Shown here: piece after piece, positions 7,309-14,861 of the stretch | Layout: every line of letters starts with the position of its first letter | Numbering within the stretch: the stretch's first letter is position 1 | Assembly: GCA_963715445.1 (NCBI GenBank) | Contig: OY970240.1 | Coordinates: 1,860,001-1,924,000, forward strand | Direction of reading: 5' to 3' | DNA: 64,000 bases | Source of the DNA: JAAYBF01 sp963715445 | GTDB taxonomy: Bacteria; Actinomycetota; Thermoleophilia; Solirubrobacterales; Thermoleophilaceae | Translations under genes and position numbers: made by a program | The notes under the pieces: generated by a model | Told to the model about the DNA's origin: nothing | Database searches by the model: none | The model's input: only the letters and a program-made list of their open reading frames with translations

Positions 7309-7845
7309 TCAGTCGTCGTCTCCGCCGCGCCCGTCGGATGAGCCGTGGTCGTCGGACGAGTCGTCGCTGCCGCGGCTGCCGTGGTGGCCGCTGTCGTCGT
7401 CTCCGCCACGACCGTGTCCACGCCCTCTTCCACGTCCGCGATGGTGGTCGTCGGTGCGCACACCGGCGCCTGCGGTGCCCGGTGCGTCTCCGGGCCCTTG
7501 GTCGGGTGTTCCGTCGTCGTCGCCGGAGGTGGTGGTGCCGGGTGCGTCTCCGGGCCCTTGGTCGGGTGTTCCGTCGTCGTCGCCGGAGGTGGTGGTGCCC
7601 GGTGCGTCTCCGGGCCCTTGGTCGGGGGTTCCGTCGTCGTCGCCGGAGGTCGTGGTGTTCTCCGCGGTCGTCGTGTCTTCGGCCGTGGTCGTGCCCGAGT
7701 CGTCCGTGGTGGCCGCCTCGAAGCCGTTCGCGGCCGGTTGGGCGGGGGCGGGCGAGGGCGGCACGAGCTGTGAGCCCACGGCCACCGCGGCCATCACCCC
7801 GACGGCGGCGAGTACAGCTGCGGTTGCGTAGCGCATCTTGCCCAT
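7309..7845 (-). CDS. exported Asp/Thr/Gly-rich repeat protein
   Basis: The 178-residue protein starts with a membrane or signal segment (residues 5-25, ATAAVLAAVGVMAAVAVGSQ). Then comes a low-complexity chain: a TTT/D-rich stretch, three tandem 20-residue repeats of the type TTTSGDDDGTPDQGPGDAPG, an RGRGRGRGHGRG segment and a C-terminal tail of S, H, G and D ending in GGDDD. The start is the ATG at 7845, eight bases after GAAAGGAG, the strongest ribosome binding site in this part of the window. It is divergent from the response regulator. The protein on the other side of the two-component operon (10035-10460) shares the RGRG plus DDDSG layout. Function is unknown; a disordered, charged envelope protein is the best description. 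Confidence 0.75.
   Translation of the reverse strand: MGKMRYATAAVLAAVGVMAAVAVGSQLVPPSPAPAQPAANGFEAATTDDSGTTTAEDTTTAENTTTSGDDDGTPDQGPGDAPGTTTSGDDDGTPDQGPGDAPGTTTSGDDDGTPDQGPGDAPGTAGAGVRTDDHHRGRGRGRGHGRGGDDDSGHHGSRGSDDSSDDHGSSDGRGGDDD
7475..7654. repeat. three tandem 60-bp in-frame repeats
   Basis: Three nearly identical 60-base units (period exactly 60, a few single-base differences, most in the last copy) encode three 20-residue repeats within the exported Asp-rich protein. The length is a multiple of three and copies abut without spacers, which excludes a CRISPR array and suggests copy-number variation by slippage or recombination. Confidence 0.9.
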
Positions 7846-7957
7846 GGCGATGCTCCTTTCGGGGGTTGGCCACAAGCGTGCCCGTGCCCTCGCCAGTGCT
7901 CAGCCAGCGGCGGGTAAGGAGTCGGTAAGGGCTTTCGGCACCATGTGCGAGCGGGGC

Positions 7958-7963
7958 TACAGT
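7958..7963 (+). promoter_or_regulatory. -10 element of the two-component operon
   Basis: TACAGT ends six bases before the GTG at 7970; a leaderless start is likely and supports this start over the ATG at 7943. Confidence 0.5.
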
Positions 7964-7969
7964 GGGGTC

Positions 7970-8668
7970 GTGGAACCTCCTGCGGGACGCCCGCGCATCC
8001 TCTTCGTGGAGGACGAGCGCTCGATCTCCGAGCCCTTCTCCAAGGCGCTCGCGCGCGACGGCTTCGAGCCGGTGACGGCCTATACCGCCGCCGAGGCGCT
8101 CGCACTCGCCGAGCGCATGGAGTTCGACCTCGTGCTGCTCGATCTCAACCTCCCCGACGGCGATGGCCGCGACGTCTGCCGCGCGCTGCGCCGCAAGTCA
8201 GACGTGCCGGTGCTGATGCTCACCGCGCGCGGGACGGAGATGGACAGGGTCGTGGGCCTCGAGCTGGGCGCCGACGACTACGTGGTGAAGCCGTTCTCGA
8301 GCGCCGAGGTGATCGCCCGCATACGAGCGGTCCTGCGGCGGTCCGGCAAGCGCAAGGAGGCAGCGGGCCCGCAGACGATCGGCGACCTCGTGGTGGACGC
8401 CGGCGCCCGGCAGGCGATCTTGGCCGGCAGCGAGCTGGACCTCACGAGGCGCGAGTTCGACCTGCTCGTCCGCCTGGCGCAGGACGCCGGCAACGTGGTC
8501 ACGCGCGAAGAGCTGCTCTCGAGCGTCTGGGACGCGAACTGGTTCGGCTCCACGAAGACGCTCGACGTGCACGTGGGAACGCTGCGCCGCAAGCTCGGCG
8601 ACGACGCCGACGATCCGCGCTATATCCACACCGTGCGAGGGGTCGGCTTCCGGATGGCCGCGCCGTGA
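7970..8668 (+). CDS. OmpR/PhoB family response regulator
   Basis: The 232-residue protein has a receiver domain (acidic pair E14/D15, phospho-acceptor Asp58 in LVLLDLNLPDGDG, LTARG switch region, VVKPFS conserved Lys). It is followed by an OmpR-type winged helix (LDLTRREFDLLVRLAQ, TREELLSSVW, TKTLDVHVGTLRRKLG, YIHTVRGVGFRM). Phosphorylation by the kinase encoded next would control DNA binding. The GTG at 7970 is chosen because the receiver begins right after it and a TACAGT hexamer precedes it. Its TGA overlaps the kinase GTG (GTGA), showing coupling. Confidence 0.93.
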   Translation: MEPPAGRPRILFVEDERSISEPFSKALARDGFEPVTAYTAAEALALAERMEFDLVLLDLNLPDGDGRDVCRALRRKSDVPVLMLTARGTEMDRVVGLELGADDYVVKPFSSAEVIARIRAVLRRSGKRKEAAGPQTIGDLVVDAGARQAILAGSELDLTRREFDLLVRLAQDAGNVVTREELLSSVWDANWFGSTKTLDVHVGTLRRKLGDDADDPRYIHTVRGVGFRMAAP

Positions 8669-10038
8669 GCCTGCGCGGCGGGCTCCTGCTTGCCCTCGCC
8701 TACGTCCTCCTGCTCGCGATCCTCGCGCTCGGCGTGCCGCTCGCCCTGAACGTCCGCGACCGCGTGGATTCCGAGGTCCGCTCGCAGGCGCGCAGCCTTG
8801 CCGATGTCGTGGCGGCCTCGGCGAGGGACTCGATCGACGAGGGCTCGCAGGAGCTAGGGCCGCTCGCGCACGACGCGGCGGAGTCGGTGCGGGGGCGCGT
8901 TGTGATCGTCGACGAGCGCGGCCTGGTCCTCGCCGACAGCGCGGAAGCCGCTGCGCGCGGCGACAGCTATGCCACCCGGCCGGAGATCGCCGCGGCACTG
9001 CGCGGCGACACGTTCCAGGAGCGGCGCAAGAGCGACACGCTCGACGAGGAGCTGCTGGCCACCGCGGTGCCCGTCCTCCAGGGGGGCAGGTCGGTGGGTG
9101 CCGTGCGCGTCACCCAGAGCGTGGAGGCGGTCGGTCGCGCGGTGCGACGCTCGGTGGCGGGCCTGGCGCTGCTCGGCTCGGTGGTGCTGCTGCTCGGCCT
9201 CGGCGTGGGAGCGTTGATCGCCCGTCGGATCGCCCGTCCGCTCACCCGTCTCGACGCCACCGCGCGGCAGATCGCCGACGGCGACCTCGATCGGCGCGCA
9301 CAGGTGGAGGGCACCACCGAGCAGCGCTCGCTGGCGAGCTCGTTCAACACGATGACCGACCGTCTCGCGACTGCGCTCCAGGCTCAGCGCCAGTTCGTGG
9401 CCGACGCGTCGCACCAGCTCCGCACGCCGCTCACCGGTCTGAGGCTGCGGCTCGAGGAGGCGCGCGCCGAATCGAGCGAGGTCTCCGCGCGCGAGGAGAT
9501 CGACCACGGCATCCGCGAGGTCGATCGTATGAGCGCGATGGTGGAGGAGCTGCTGGTGCTCAGCCGTGCCGGGGAGAGCGCCTCGTTGACCGAGGCGGAG
9601 ACGATCGACCTGGCGGGTGAGGCGCAGGCTGCCGAGCGCCGCTGGGCGGGCCCGGCGCGTGAGGGCGGAGTCGGCCTGAGCGTCCGCCACACAAACGGGG
9701 CGCTGCCGGTGAGGTGCTCGCGGCCCGCAGTGGAGCGCGCGATCGACGCTCTCGTGGAGAACGCGATCCGCTACTCGCCTGCCGGGGCGGAGGTGGAGGT
9801 CGTGGCCGGGAGCGGCAGGCTCGAGGTGCTCGATCGCGGGCCCGGCCTGGAGCCGGGTGAGGAGGAGCTCGTGCTGCGTCGCTTCCACCGCGGCTCCGCC
9901 GGGCGGCGCGGCCCCACAGGCACCGGCCTCGGGCTCTCGATAGCCCAGGAGTTGGCCGGAACCTGGGGCGGACGGCTCGAGATCGCCAACCGCGAGGACG
10001 GCGGGGTGCGCGCCAGCCTGACCTGGGAGGAGTCGTGA
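8665..10038 (+). CDS. HAMP/HisKA sensor histidine kinase
   Basis: The 457-residue membrane kinase has an N-terminal membrane segment (residues 8-28), an extracytoplasmic sensor region of roughly 135 residues, a second membrane segment (VAGLALLGSVVLLLGLGVG) and a HAMP domain (RRIARPLTRLDATARQI). The HisKA box follows with His250 in ADASHQLRTPLTG, then an HATPase domain with VENAIRYSP, LDRGPGL and GTGLGLSIAQELA. It partners the response regulator whose stop it overlaps. Because both neighbours of this pair encode exported Asp/Arg-rich proteins, the signal is probably an envelope condition (inference). Confidence 0.93.
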   Translation: MSLRGGLLLALAYVLLLAILALGVPLALNVRDRVDSEVRSQARSLADVVAASARDSIDEGSQELGPLAHDAAESVRGRVVIVDERGLVLADSAEAAARGDSYATRPEIAAALRGDTFQERRKSDTLDEELLATAVPVLQGGRSVGAVRVTQSVEAVGRAVRRSVAGLALLGSVVLLLGLGVGALIARRIARPLTRLDATARQIADGDLDRRAQVEGTTEQRSLASSFNTMTDRLATALQAQRQFVADASHQLRTPLTGLRLRLEEARAESSEVSAREEIDHGIREVDRMSAMVEELLVLSRAGESASLTEAETIDLAGEAQAAERRWAGPAREGGVGLSVRHTNGALPVRCSRPAVERAIDALVENAIRYSPAGAEVEVVAGSGRLEVLDRGPGLEPGEEELVLRRFHRGSAGRRGPTGTGLGLSIAQELAGTWGGRLEIANREDGGVRASLTWEES

Positions 10039-10460
10039 GCCGCAGGACCCTCATGGGCTGGATCGGCGGGGCGCTGCTCGGCCTGGTCCTGGCTGCCGGC
10101 GTGTCGCTCGGCGTTCGCGCGTTCACGACCGATCACGTAGGGCTCTCCTCCGAGCCGATCACGGCCGGTCAAGAGCTTGCTCCGGCGGCGGAGCGCCTCG
10201 AGCGCCGCGCCGCGGCACGGCGCGCGGCAAAGCTGCGCGCTCGCAGGCAGGAGGCGCGCCGCAGGGCGGCAGCCGAGCGCCGAGCGGCAGCCGTCCCGGC
10301 TGCGCCGCCCGCCAGCGCTCCCTCGACCCCCTCCCCGACGGTCACCGACGATGACGAGTCGGATGACGACAGCGGTCGCGGCAGGGGCCGCGGGCGCGGG
10401 CGGAGCGGGGGAGACTCGGGCTCCGACGACGACTCGGGCAGCGGCTCAGACGACGACTGA
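10035..10460 (+). CDS. small exported Ala/Arg- and Asp/Gly-rich protein
   Basis: The 141-residue product starts with a hydrophobic segment (residues 6-27) that would be a signal anchor. An Arg/Ala-rich helical stretch follows (LERRAAARRAAKLRARRQEA, then more), a short Pro-rich linker, and a tail DDDESDDDSGRGRGRGRGRSG ending in GSGSDDD. The GTG start overlaps the kinase stop by four bases, so it is the third gene of the operon. The tail has the same elements, in a different order, as the tail of the divergent protein at 7309-7845. Function is unknown; it may be an accessory or output of the two-component system. Confidence 0.7.
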   Translation: MSRRTLMGWIGGALLGLVLAAGVSLGVRAFTTDHVGLSSEPITAGQELAPAAERLERRAAARRAAKLRARRQEARRRAAAERRAAAVPAAPPASAPSTPSPTVTDDDESDDDSGRGRGRGRGRSGGDSGSDDDSGSGSDDD

Positions 10461-10504
10461 GGCGAGCGCCGGCGCGGCACTCGGGCGCGACCCTGTGCGC
10501 TGGG

Positions 10505-10936
10505 TCAGCCCTCTACGGCTCGGCGCAGGATGTCCCGCAGGGCCCGCTGGTCCTCGCCGGCGAGGCGGGCGATCTGCTCAGGCGGCTCGTGCATCCGCTC
10601 TCGCACGTGCGCGCGGGCCTCGATGCCCTGGGGAGTGAGGGCGATCAGCTTCACGCGGCGATCCTTCGGATCGTCGCGCCGCTCGATCAGCCCACGCGCC
10701 TCGAGGCGGTCGACGATGCCCGTCACGTTGGACGCGTCGCAGAACAGCGTCTCGGCGAGGGCGCTCATGGCGGGCTCGCTGCCCGGCTCCAGCGTGTAGA
10801 GCAGCTTCAGGCCCATGGGGGAGAGGTCCAGCTCCGCTGCAACGGCGGGCACCCGCGGAGGGCGCTCGGAGAAGAAGATCCCGACGGTGAGGCTCCATGC
10901 CTCGGTTGCCGCGTCGATCTTGGAACGGGTCGCCAT
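10505..10936 (-). CDS. MarR family transcriptional regulator
   Basis: The 143-residue protein has the MarR winged helix: LSPMGLKLLYTL, the SALAETLFCDASNVTGIVDRLEARGL helix-turn-helix and the wing RRDDPKDRRVKLIALTPQG, flanked by dimerisation helices. The ATG at 10936 is used because a TATCAT hexamer lies eight bases upstream; a GTG two codons earlier would sit almost on the hexamer. It is divergent from the DrrA-type ABC exporter operon. The shared 100-base region contains a dyad over the exporter promoter, so repression of the exporter is likely. Confidence 0.87.
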   Translation of the reverse strand: MATRSKIDAATEAWSLTVGIFFSERPPRVPAVAAELDLSPMGLKLLYTLEPGSEPAMSALAETLFCDASNVTGIVDRLEARGLIERRDDPKDRRVKLIALTPQGIEARAHVRERMHEPPEQIARLAGEDQRALRDILRRAVEG

Positions 10937-10944
10937 TTGCACGG

Positions 10945-10950
10945 ATGATA
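10945..10950 (-). promoter_or_regulatory. -10 element of the marR-like gene
   Basis: TATCAT on the minus strand, eight bases before the ATG at 10936. Confidence 0.5.
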
Positions 10951-10990
10951 CCCGAGAAAGAACCGTAATCGCAAAAGTCGATTGTCAAGC

Positions 10991-11028
10991 CTCAAAATAG
11001 TTGAGAGCGTCAAGCATTCTGCTAGCCT
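10991..11028 (+). promoter_or_regulatory. ABC exporter promoter with overlapping MarR-type operator
   Basis: A -35 TTGAGA (11001-11006), 16-base spacer and -10 TAGCCT (11023-11028) precede the ATG at 11037 by eight bases. The perfect dyad CTCAA-AATAG-TTGAG (10991-11005) covers the -35, and further TCAA half-sites flank it. This is where a MarR protein would block polymerase. Confidence 0.55.
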
Positions 11029-11036
11029 GCCCCAAC

Positions 11037-12083
11037 ATGAGCCACCAAGAGCGTCTGGCAAGCATCGAGGTAGAGGGCCTCGTCAAGCAGTTCAAGAAGG
11101 GGCCCCGCGCGGTGGACGGGATCGATCTGAAGGTCGACCCCGGCGAGATCTACGGCTTCCTCGGCCCCAACGGCGCCGGCAAGTCGACCACCGTGCTGAT
11201 GCTCACGACCTTGCTGCCGCCCACCGCGGGAACCGCGCGCGTGGCGGGGTGGGACGTCAGCCGCGACGGCTCCCGGGTGCGCGAGAGCATCGGCGCCGCG
11301 CTCCAGGAGGCCGCGCTCGACCCCTTCCTGACCGCTCGCGAGCACATGCGCCTGCAGACGGCGCTCCACGGCCTGCCGAAGGCCGAGCGCGTGCGTCGCG
11401 GCGATGAGCTGATCGAGCGGGTGGGCCTCTCCGATGCGGCCGACCGCAAGGTGGGCGGCTACTCGGGCGGGATGCGCCGGCGGCTCGACCTCGCCCTCTC
11501 GCTGGTGCACGGCCCGCGGATCCTCTTCCTCGACGAGCCCACGACGGGACTCGACCCGCAGAGCCGCGCCTCGCTCTGGGAGGAGGTCGAGCGGCTGTCG
11601 GTGGAGGACGGCGTCACGGTCTTCCTCACGACCCAGTACCTGGAGGAGGCGGATGCGCTCGCCGCCCGCGTGGGGATCATCGACAACGGCAAGATCGTCG
11701 CCGAGGGGACCCCCGCCGCGCTGAAGGCGGAGATCGGCGATCCGAGCCTCGAGGTGTCGCCGGTCGATCCCGAGCGCCGCGAGGACATGGCGCGCGTGCT
11801 GCAGCGCTTCGGCGACGGCGAGTGCGTCCATCACGAGCGCGGCAGCGTGGCCGTGCGCCTGCGCGGCGGCGACGCGGCCCTCGCGGACGTGGTTCGCGCC
11901 CTCGACGCCGAGAGCATCGGCGTGGCGGGCCTGCAGCTCCACGCTCCGACCCTGGACGACGTGTTCCTGGCGAAGACCGGTCGGTCCCTCGAAGGCTCGG
12001 GGGACGACGAGGATGGCGAGGGCGCCGTCGAGCCGGGCCTCGCGCCGGCTCGTGAGGCTGCCGCCGAGGGGGCGCCGGTTTGA
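11037..12083 (+). CDS. DrrA-type ABC exporter ATP-binding protein
   Basis: The 348-residue ATPase has Walker A GPNGAGKST, Q-loop ALQEAALDPFLT, signature YSGGMRRRLDLA, Walker B ILFLDEPTTG and the DrrA-like C-terminal domain that ends in LQLHAPTLDDVFLAKTGRSL. In daunorubicin-resistance type exporters this subunit powers two small ABC-2 permeases. Here two such permeases follow with 4-base overlaps. The start ATG at 11037 lies eight bases after a TAGCCT -10; the open frame extends upstream without a better start. A drug, lipid or secondary-metabolite substrate is likely, but not identifiable. Confidence 0.9.
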   Translation: MSHQERLASIEVEGLVKQFKKGPRAVDGIDLKVDPGEIYGFLGPNGAGKSTTVLMLTTLLPPTAGTARVAGWDVSRDGSRVRESIGAALQEAALDPFLTAREHMRLQTALHGLPKAERVRRGDELIERVGLSDAADRKVGGYSGGMRRRLDLALSLVHGPRILFLDEPTTGLDPQSRASLWEEVERLSVEDGVTVFLTTQYLEEADALAARVGIIDNGKIVAEGTPAALKAEIGDPSLEVSPVDPERREDMARVLQRFGDGECVHHERGSVAVRLRGGDAALADVVRALDAESIGVAGLQLHAPTLDDVFLAKTGRSLEGSGDDEDGEGAVEPGLAPAREAAAEGAPV

Positions 12084-12859
12084 GCGGCGCGCTGCCGACC
12101 CAGATCAGGGCGATCGCCTGGCGCTCCCTGATCCGCACCGCGCGGCAACCGGCCCAGGTCGTCCCCGCGATCACCTTCCCGCTGTTCCTCTTCGCGATCA
12201 ACGCCGGTGGGCTCGACGCCGCCGCGGGGCTGCCCGGCTTCCCCGCTCCGGACTACCTCACATTCATCCTCGCGGTGCCGTTCATGCAGGCCGGGATCTT
12301 CGCCGTCTCCGGGGTCGGCGCCGACCTCGCGCGCGACATCGAAACCGGCTTCCTCGATCGGCTGGCGCTGACCCCGCTCAGCCGTGCCGGCCTCGTCTCC
12401 GGTCAGGTGATCGGGACACTGGCGCTCGGCGTGGTGCAGGGGACCATCTTCCTGCTGGTCGGCCTGGCGGCCGGCGCCCGCCTGGAGACGGGCGTCCCGG
12501 GCGCGCTGGTGCTGATCGTGCTGGTGGTGGCGATCGTCTTCTCGTTCGGGCTGATCGGCGTCACCGCCGCGTTCCGCTTCGGCAACGGCGAGGCGGTGCA
12601 GGGGCTGTTTCCCGTGCTGTTCGTCTTCCTCTTCCTTTCGACGATGGGCCTGCCGAAGGACCTGATCTCCCAGGGCTGGTTCCAGACGGTGGCCACCTAC
12701 AACCCGGTCAGCTACCTGCTCGACGGCATCCGCAGCCTCTTCTACGGCGGCTGGGACGCGGAGGCGCTGGGCCTCGCGTTCGGCTGCACGGCGGCGATCG
12801 CCGCGGTCTTCCTCCCGCTCTCGATCAAGACCCTGCGGGCGCGGGTGGTGCGCACATGA
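12080..12859 (+). CDS. ABC-2 type exporter permease (first)
   Basis: The 259-residue membrane protein has six predicted hydrophobic segments and the ABC-2 layout (QVVPAITFPLFLFAI near the N-terminus, TGFLDRLALTPLSR as the cytoplasmic coupling stretch, FGNGEAVQGLFPVLFVFLF, YNPVSYLLDGIR near the end). TTG start overlapping the ATPase stop by four bases. It pairs with the next permease to form a heterodimer with the upstream ATPase. Confidence 0.87.
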   Translation: MSGALPTQIRAIAWRSLIRTARQPAQVVPAITFPLFLFAINAGGLDAAAGLPGFPAPDYLTFILAVPFMQAGIFAVSGVGADLARDIETGFLDRLALTPLSRAGLVSGQVIGTLALGVVQGTIFLLVGLAAGARLETGVPGALVLIVLVVAIVFSFGLIGVTAAFRFGNGEAVQGLFPVLFVFLFLSTMGLPKDLISQGWFQTVATYNPVSYLLDGIRSLFYGGWDAEALGLAFGCTAAIAAVFLPLSIKTLRARVVRT

Positions 12860-13632
12860 GCGCCCGCAGCCGATCCGTGGCGCTCGGCGTCGCCTGGCGC
12901 GGCCTCCACACGTTCTTCCACAACCCGACGCTGGTGGTGCCGGCGGTGATGTTCCCGCTGTTCTTCTTCACCGCCTTCGCGGGCGGGCTCTCGAACATCT
13001 CCAACGTGCCGGGCTTCGACTTCCCGGAGAACTACACGACCTTCCAGTTCGTCTTCGTGCTGCTTCAGGCGAGCGCCTTCGGCGGCGTCTTCACCGGCTT
13101 CGCGATCGCTCGCGACTTCGAGGCCGGCATCGGCCGCCGGATGATGCTGGCGGCGCCGAACCGGCGCGCCCTGCTCGGCGGCTACGCCCTCGTGGCGATG
13201 GGAAGGGCGATCTTCGTCTGGACGCTGCTCACCACCGTCGCCCTGATCGCGGGCATGGAGGTCGGCGGCGGGGCGATCGACATCTTCGGCCTCTACGGGC
13301 TGGCGCTGCTCCTGAACCTCACCGCCCTGATGTGGGCGGCGGGCATCGCACTGCGCTTCCGCTCGCTACAGGCCGGGCCGCTGATGCAGACGCCGGTCTT
13401 CCTGATCATCTTCCTGGCCCCCGTCTACGTGCCGTACGAGCTCCTCCACGGCTGGGTCCACACCGTCGCGGGCGTCAACCCGATCACGCCGATCATCGAG
13501 GCGGGGCGCAACCTGATCTCGGGCGAGACGGTCGACGTCGCGATCGGCTACGCGGCCGTGATCGCCCTGCTGCTGGTCATGGGCGCGTGGGCGCTGCGCG
13601 GCCTGCGCCGTGCCGAGACCGCCGGCGGCTGA
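12856..13632 (+). CDS. ABC-2 type exporter permease (second)
   Basis: The 258-residue protein is a diverged paralogue of the previous permease: NPTLVVPAVMFPLFFFTAF, AIARDFEAGIGRRMMLAAPN, SLQAGPLMQTPVFLIIFLAP and VNPITPIIEAGRNLI occupy the same positions as in the first. Its ATG overlaps the upstream stop (ATGA). Two distinct half-permeases with one ATPase gene suggests a heterodimeric exporter. It ends one base before the convergent DUF72 gene, with no room for a terminator. Confidence 0.87.
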   Translation: MSARSRSVALGVAWRGLHTFFHNPTLVVPAVMFPLFFFTAFAGGLSNISNVPGFDFPENYTTFQFVFVLLQASAFGGVFTGFAIARDFEAGIGRRMMLAAPNRRALLGGYALVAMGRAIFVWTLLTTVALIAGMEVGGGAIDIFGLYGLALLLNLTALMWAAGIALRFRSLQAGPLMQTPVFLIIFLAPVYVPYELLHGWVHTVAGVNPITPIIEAGRNLISGETVDVAIGYAAVIALLLVMGAWALRGLRRAETAGG

Positions 13633-13633
13633 C

Positions 13634-14383
13634 TCAGCCCTCGTCCAGCAGGCGCAGGAGCAGCTGCGCGTTGCGCGGGGCGAAGGCCTCCCAGTCGTTG
13701 TTGAAGTAGGCGTACACCTCCGTCCCGGCGTCGCGCCAGCGCGCGATTCGGGCGGCCCACTGCTCCACCTCGGCGCGCGAGTAGTTGCCGCGCCGGCCGC
13801 GGCTGCCGCGGTGGAGGCGGACGAAGGTCCAGCGGCCGACAGGCTCGACCGCCGGCAGGGGCCGCTCCGGGTCGTCCCCGATCACGAGCGCGGCGTCGTG
13901 CTGCTCGAGCAGCGAGTACACGTCGTCCGCGAACCAGCTGGCGTCGCGAAACTCGAAGCAGTGCCGCCCGGGCGGCGCGAGCGAGAGCACGTGTGCCAGC
14001 CGCTGGTCGTCGCGGCGGAAGTTGGCTGGGAGCTGCCAGAGGATCGGTCCGAGCTTGCCGGCGTCGATCAGCGGCTCGAGCGGCTCGTAGAAGCGGGCGA
14101 TGCCCTCGCTCAGGGAGAAGCCCTTGCCTGCATCGTCGGCGAGTCGCTTGATGTGGGTCAGGTAGCGGCTTGCCTTGATGGCGAAGCAGAAGCCGTCGGG
14201 CGTGTCGGCGACCCAGCGCTCCGCCGCCTTGCGGGAGGCGAGGCGGTAGAAGGTCGAGTTCACCTCGACGGTGTCGAAGTGGCGCGCGTACTCCCGCAGC
14301 CAGCGCGCCGGTCCGACTCCCTCCGGATAGAAGCTCCCGCGCCACGAGTCGTAGTTCCAGCCCGAGCAGCCGATTCTGACCAT
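13634..14383 (-). CDS. DUF72 (YecE-like) TIM-barrel protein
   Basis: This 249-residue protein matches DUF72: start VRIGCSGWNYDSWRG, FDTVEVNSTFYRL, FCFAIKASRYLTHIKRL, LGPILWQLPANFRRD, CFEFRDASWF, and FVRLHRGSRG followed by VYAYFNNDWEAFAP at the end. The family has a TIM-barrel fold related to xylose isomerase-like enzymes, but its biochemical role is not established. Divergent from the cupin gene with 30 bases between start codons; a TAGGAA hexamer lies six bases before its ATG. Confidence 0.9.
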   Translation of the reverse strand: MVRIGCSGWNYDSWRGSFYPEGVGPARWLREYARHFDTVEVNSTFYRLASRKAAERWVADTPDGFCFAIKASRYLTHIKRLADDAGKGFSLSEGIARFYEPLEPLIDAGKLGPILWQLPANFRRDDQRLAHVLSLAPPGRHCFEFRDASWFADDVYSLLEQHDAALVIGDDPERPLPAVEPVGRWTFVRLHRGSRGRRGNYSRAEVEQWAARIARWRDAGTEVYAYFNNDWEAFAPRNAQLLLRLLDEG

Positions 14384-14401
14384 GGCGTATTCCTACCCGG
14401 A

Positions 14402-14407
14402 TAGGGT
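14402..14407 (+). promoter_or_regulatory. -10 element of the cupin gene
   Basis: TAGGGT ends six bases before the ATG at 14414. With the opposing TAGGAA at 14390-14395 (minus strand) the two divergent genes share a 30-base region with back-to-back leaderless promoters. Confidence 0.5.
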
Positions 14408-14413
14408 TCGGGC

Positions 14414-14815
14414 ATGAGCAACGTGACGAAGGGCGACGGCTACGCCGTCTCGAACCTGGACGACCTCGGCGACGGCCCCGGCTTTCGCAAGATCCGCCGC
14501 GAGCTGGACGTGGCCGAGCTCGGCATCAACGCGATCGTGATGCCGGCCGGGATCGAGTCCGGCTTCCACTTCCACGACGTGCAGGAGGAGGTCTACTTCG
14601 TGCACGCCGGGACGATCGAGATCGAGTTCGGCGACGGCACCGTCCACAAGCTGGGCCCCGGCGGCCTCGCGCGCGTGGACGCGCCCGTCCACCGCAAGAT
14701 CCGCAACAACGGCGACGTCGAAGCGGTCTACGTGATCGTCGGCGGCAAGGACGGCTACGTGGGCCGGGACGGCCAGACTCCTGAGGGAGACCAGCGCGTC
14801 AAGTCGATCCACTGA
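14414..14815 (+). CDS. cupin domain protein
   Basis: The 133-residue protein is a single-domain cupin. Motif 1 is G(I)ESGFHFHDVQEEVYFVHAG near 50-70 and motif 2 GPGGLARVDAPVHRKIRN near 84-101. The metal-binding set in motif 1 is partly kept (HFH with a Glu, E in EEVYF), and a His lies in motif 2. Such proteins can be small dioxygenases, isomerases or sensors. There is no neighbour that narrows the role. Confidence 0.82.
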   Translation: MSNVTKGDGYAVSNLDDLGDGPGFRKIRRELDVAELGINAIVMPAGIESGFHFHDVQEEVYFVHAGTIEIEFGDGTVHKLGPGGLARVDAPVHRKIRNNGDVEAVYVIVGGKDGYVGRDGQTPEGDQRVKSIH

Positions 14816-14861
14816 GCAAGGCCCTCCGTTTGCCGAGGGCGGACGGGGGAACCTGACTCCG

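Noticed and set aside
7475..7654. Possible CRISPR array in the 60-bp repeats
   Set aside because: The units abut without spacers, are a multiple of three, and are coding repeats in an exported protein.
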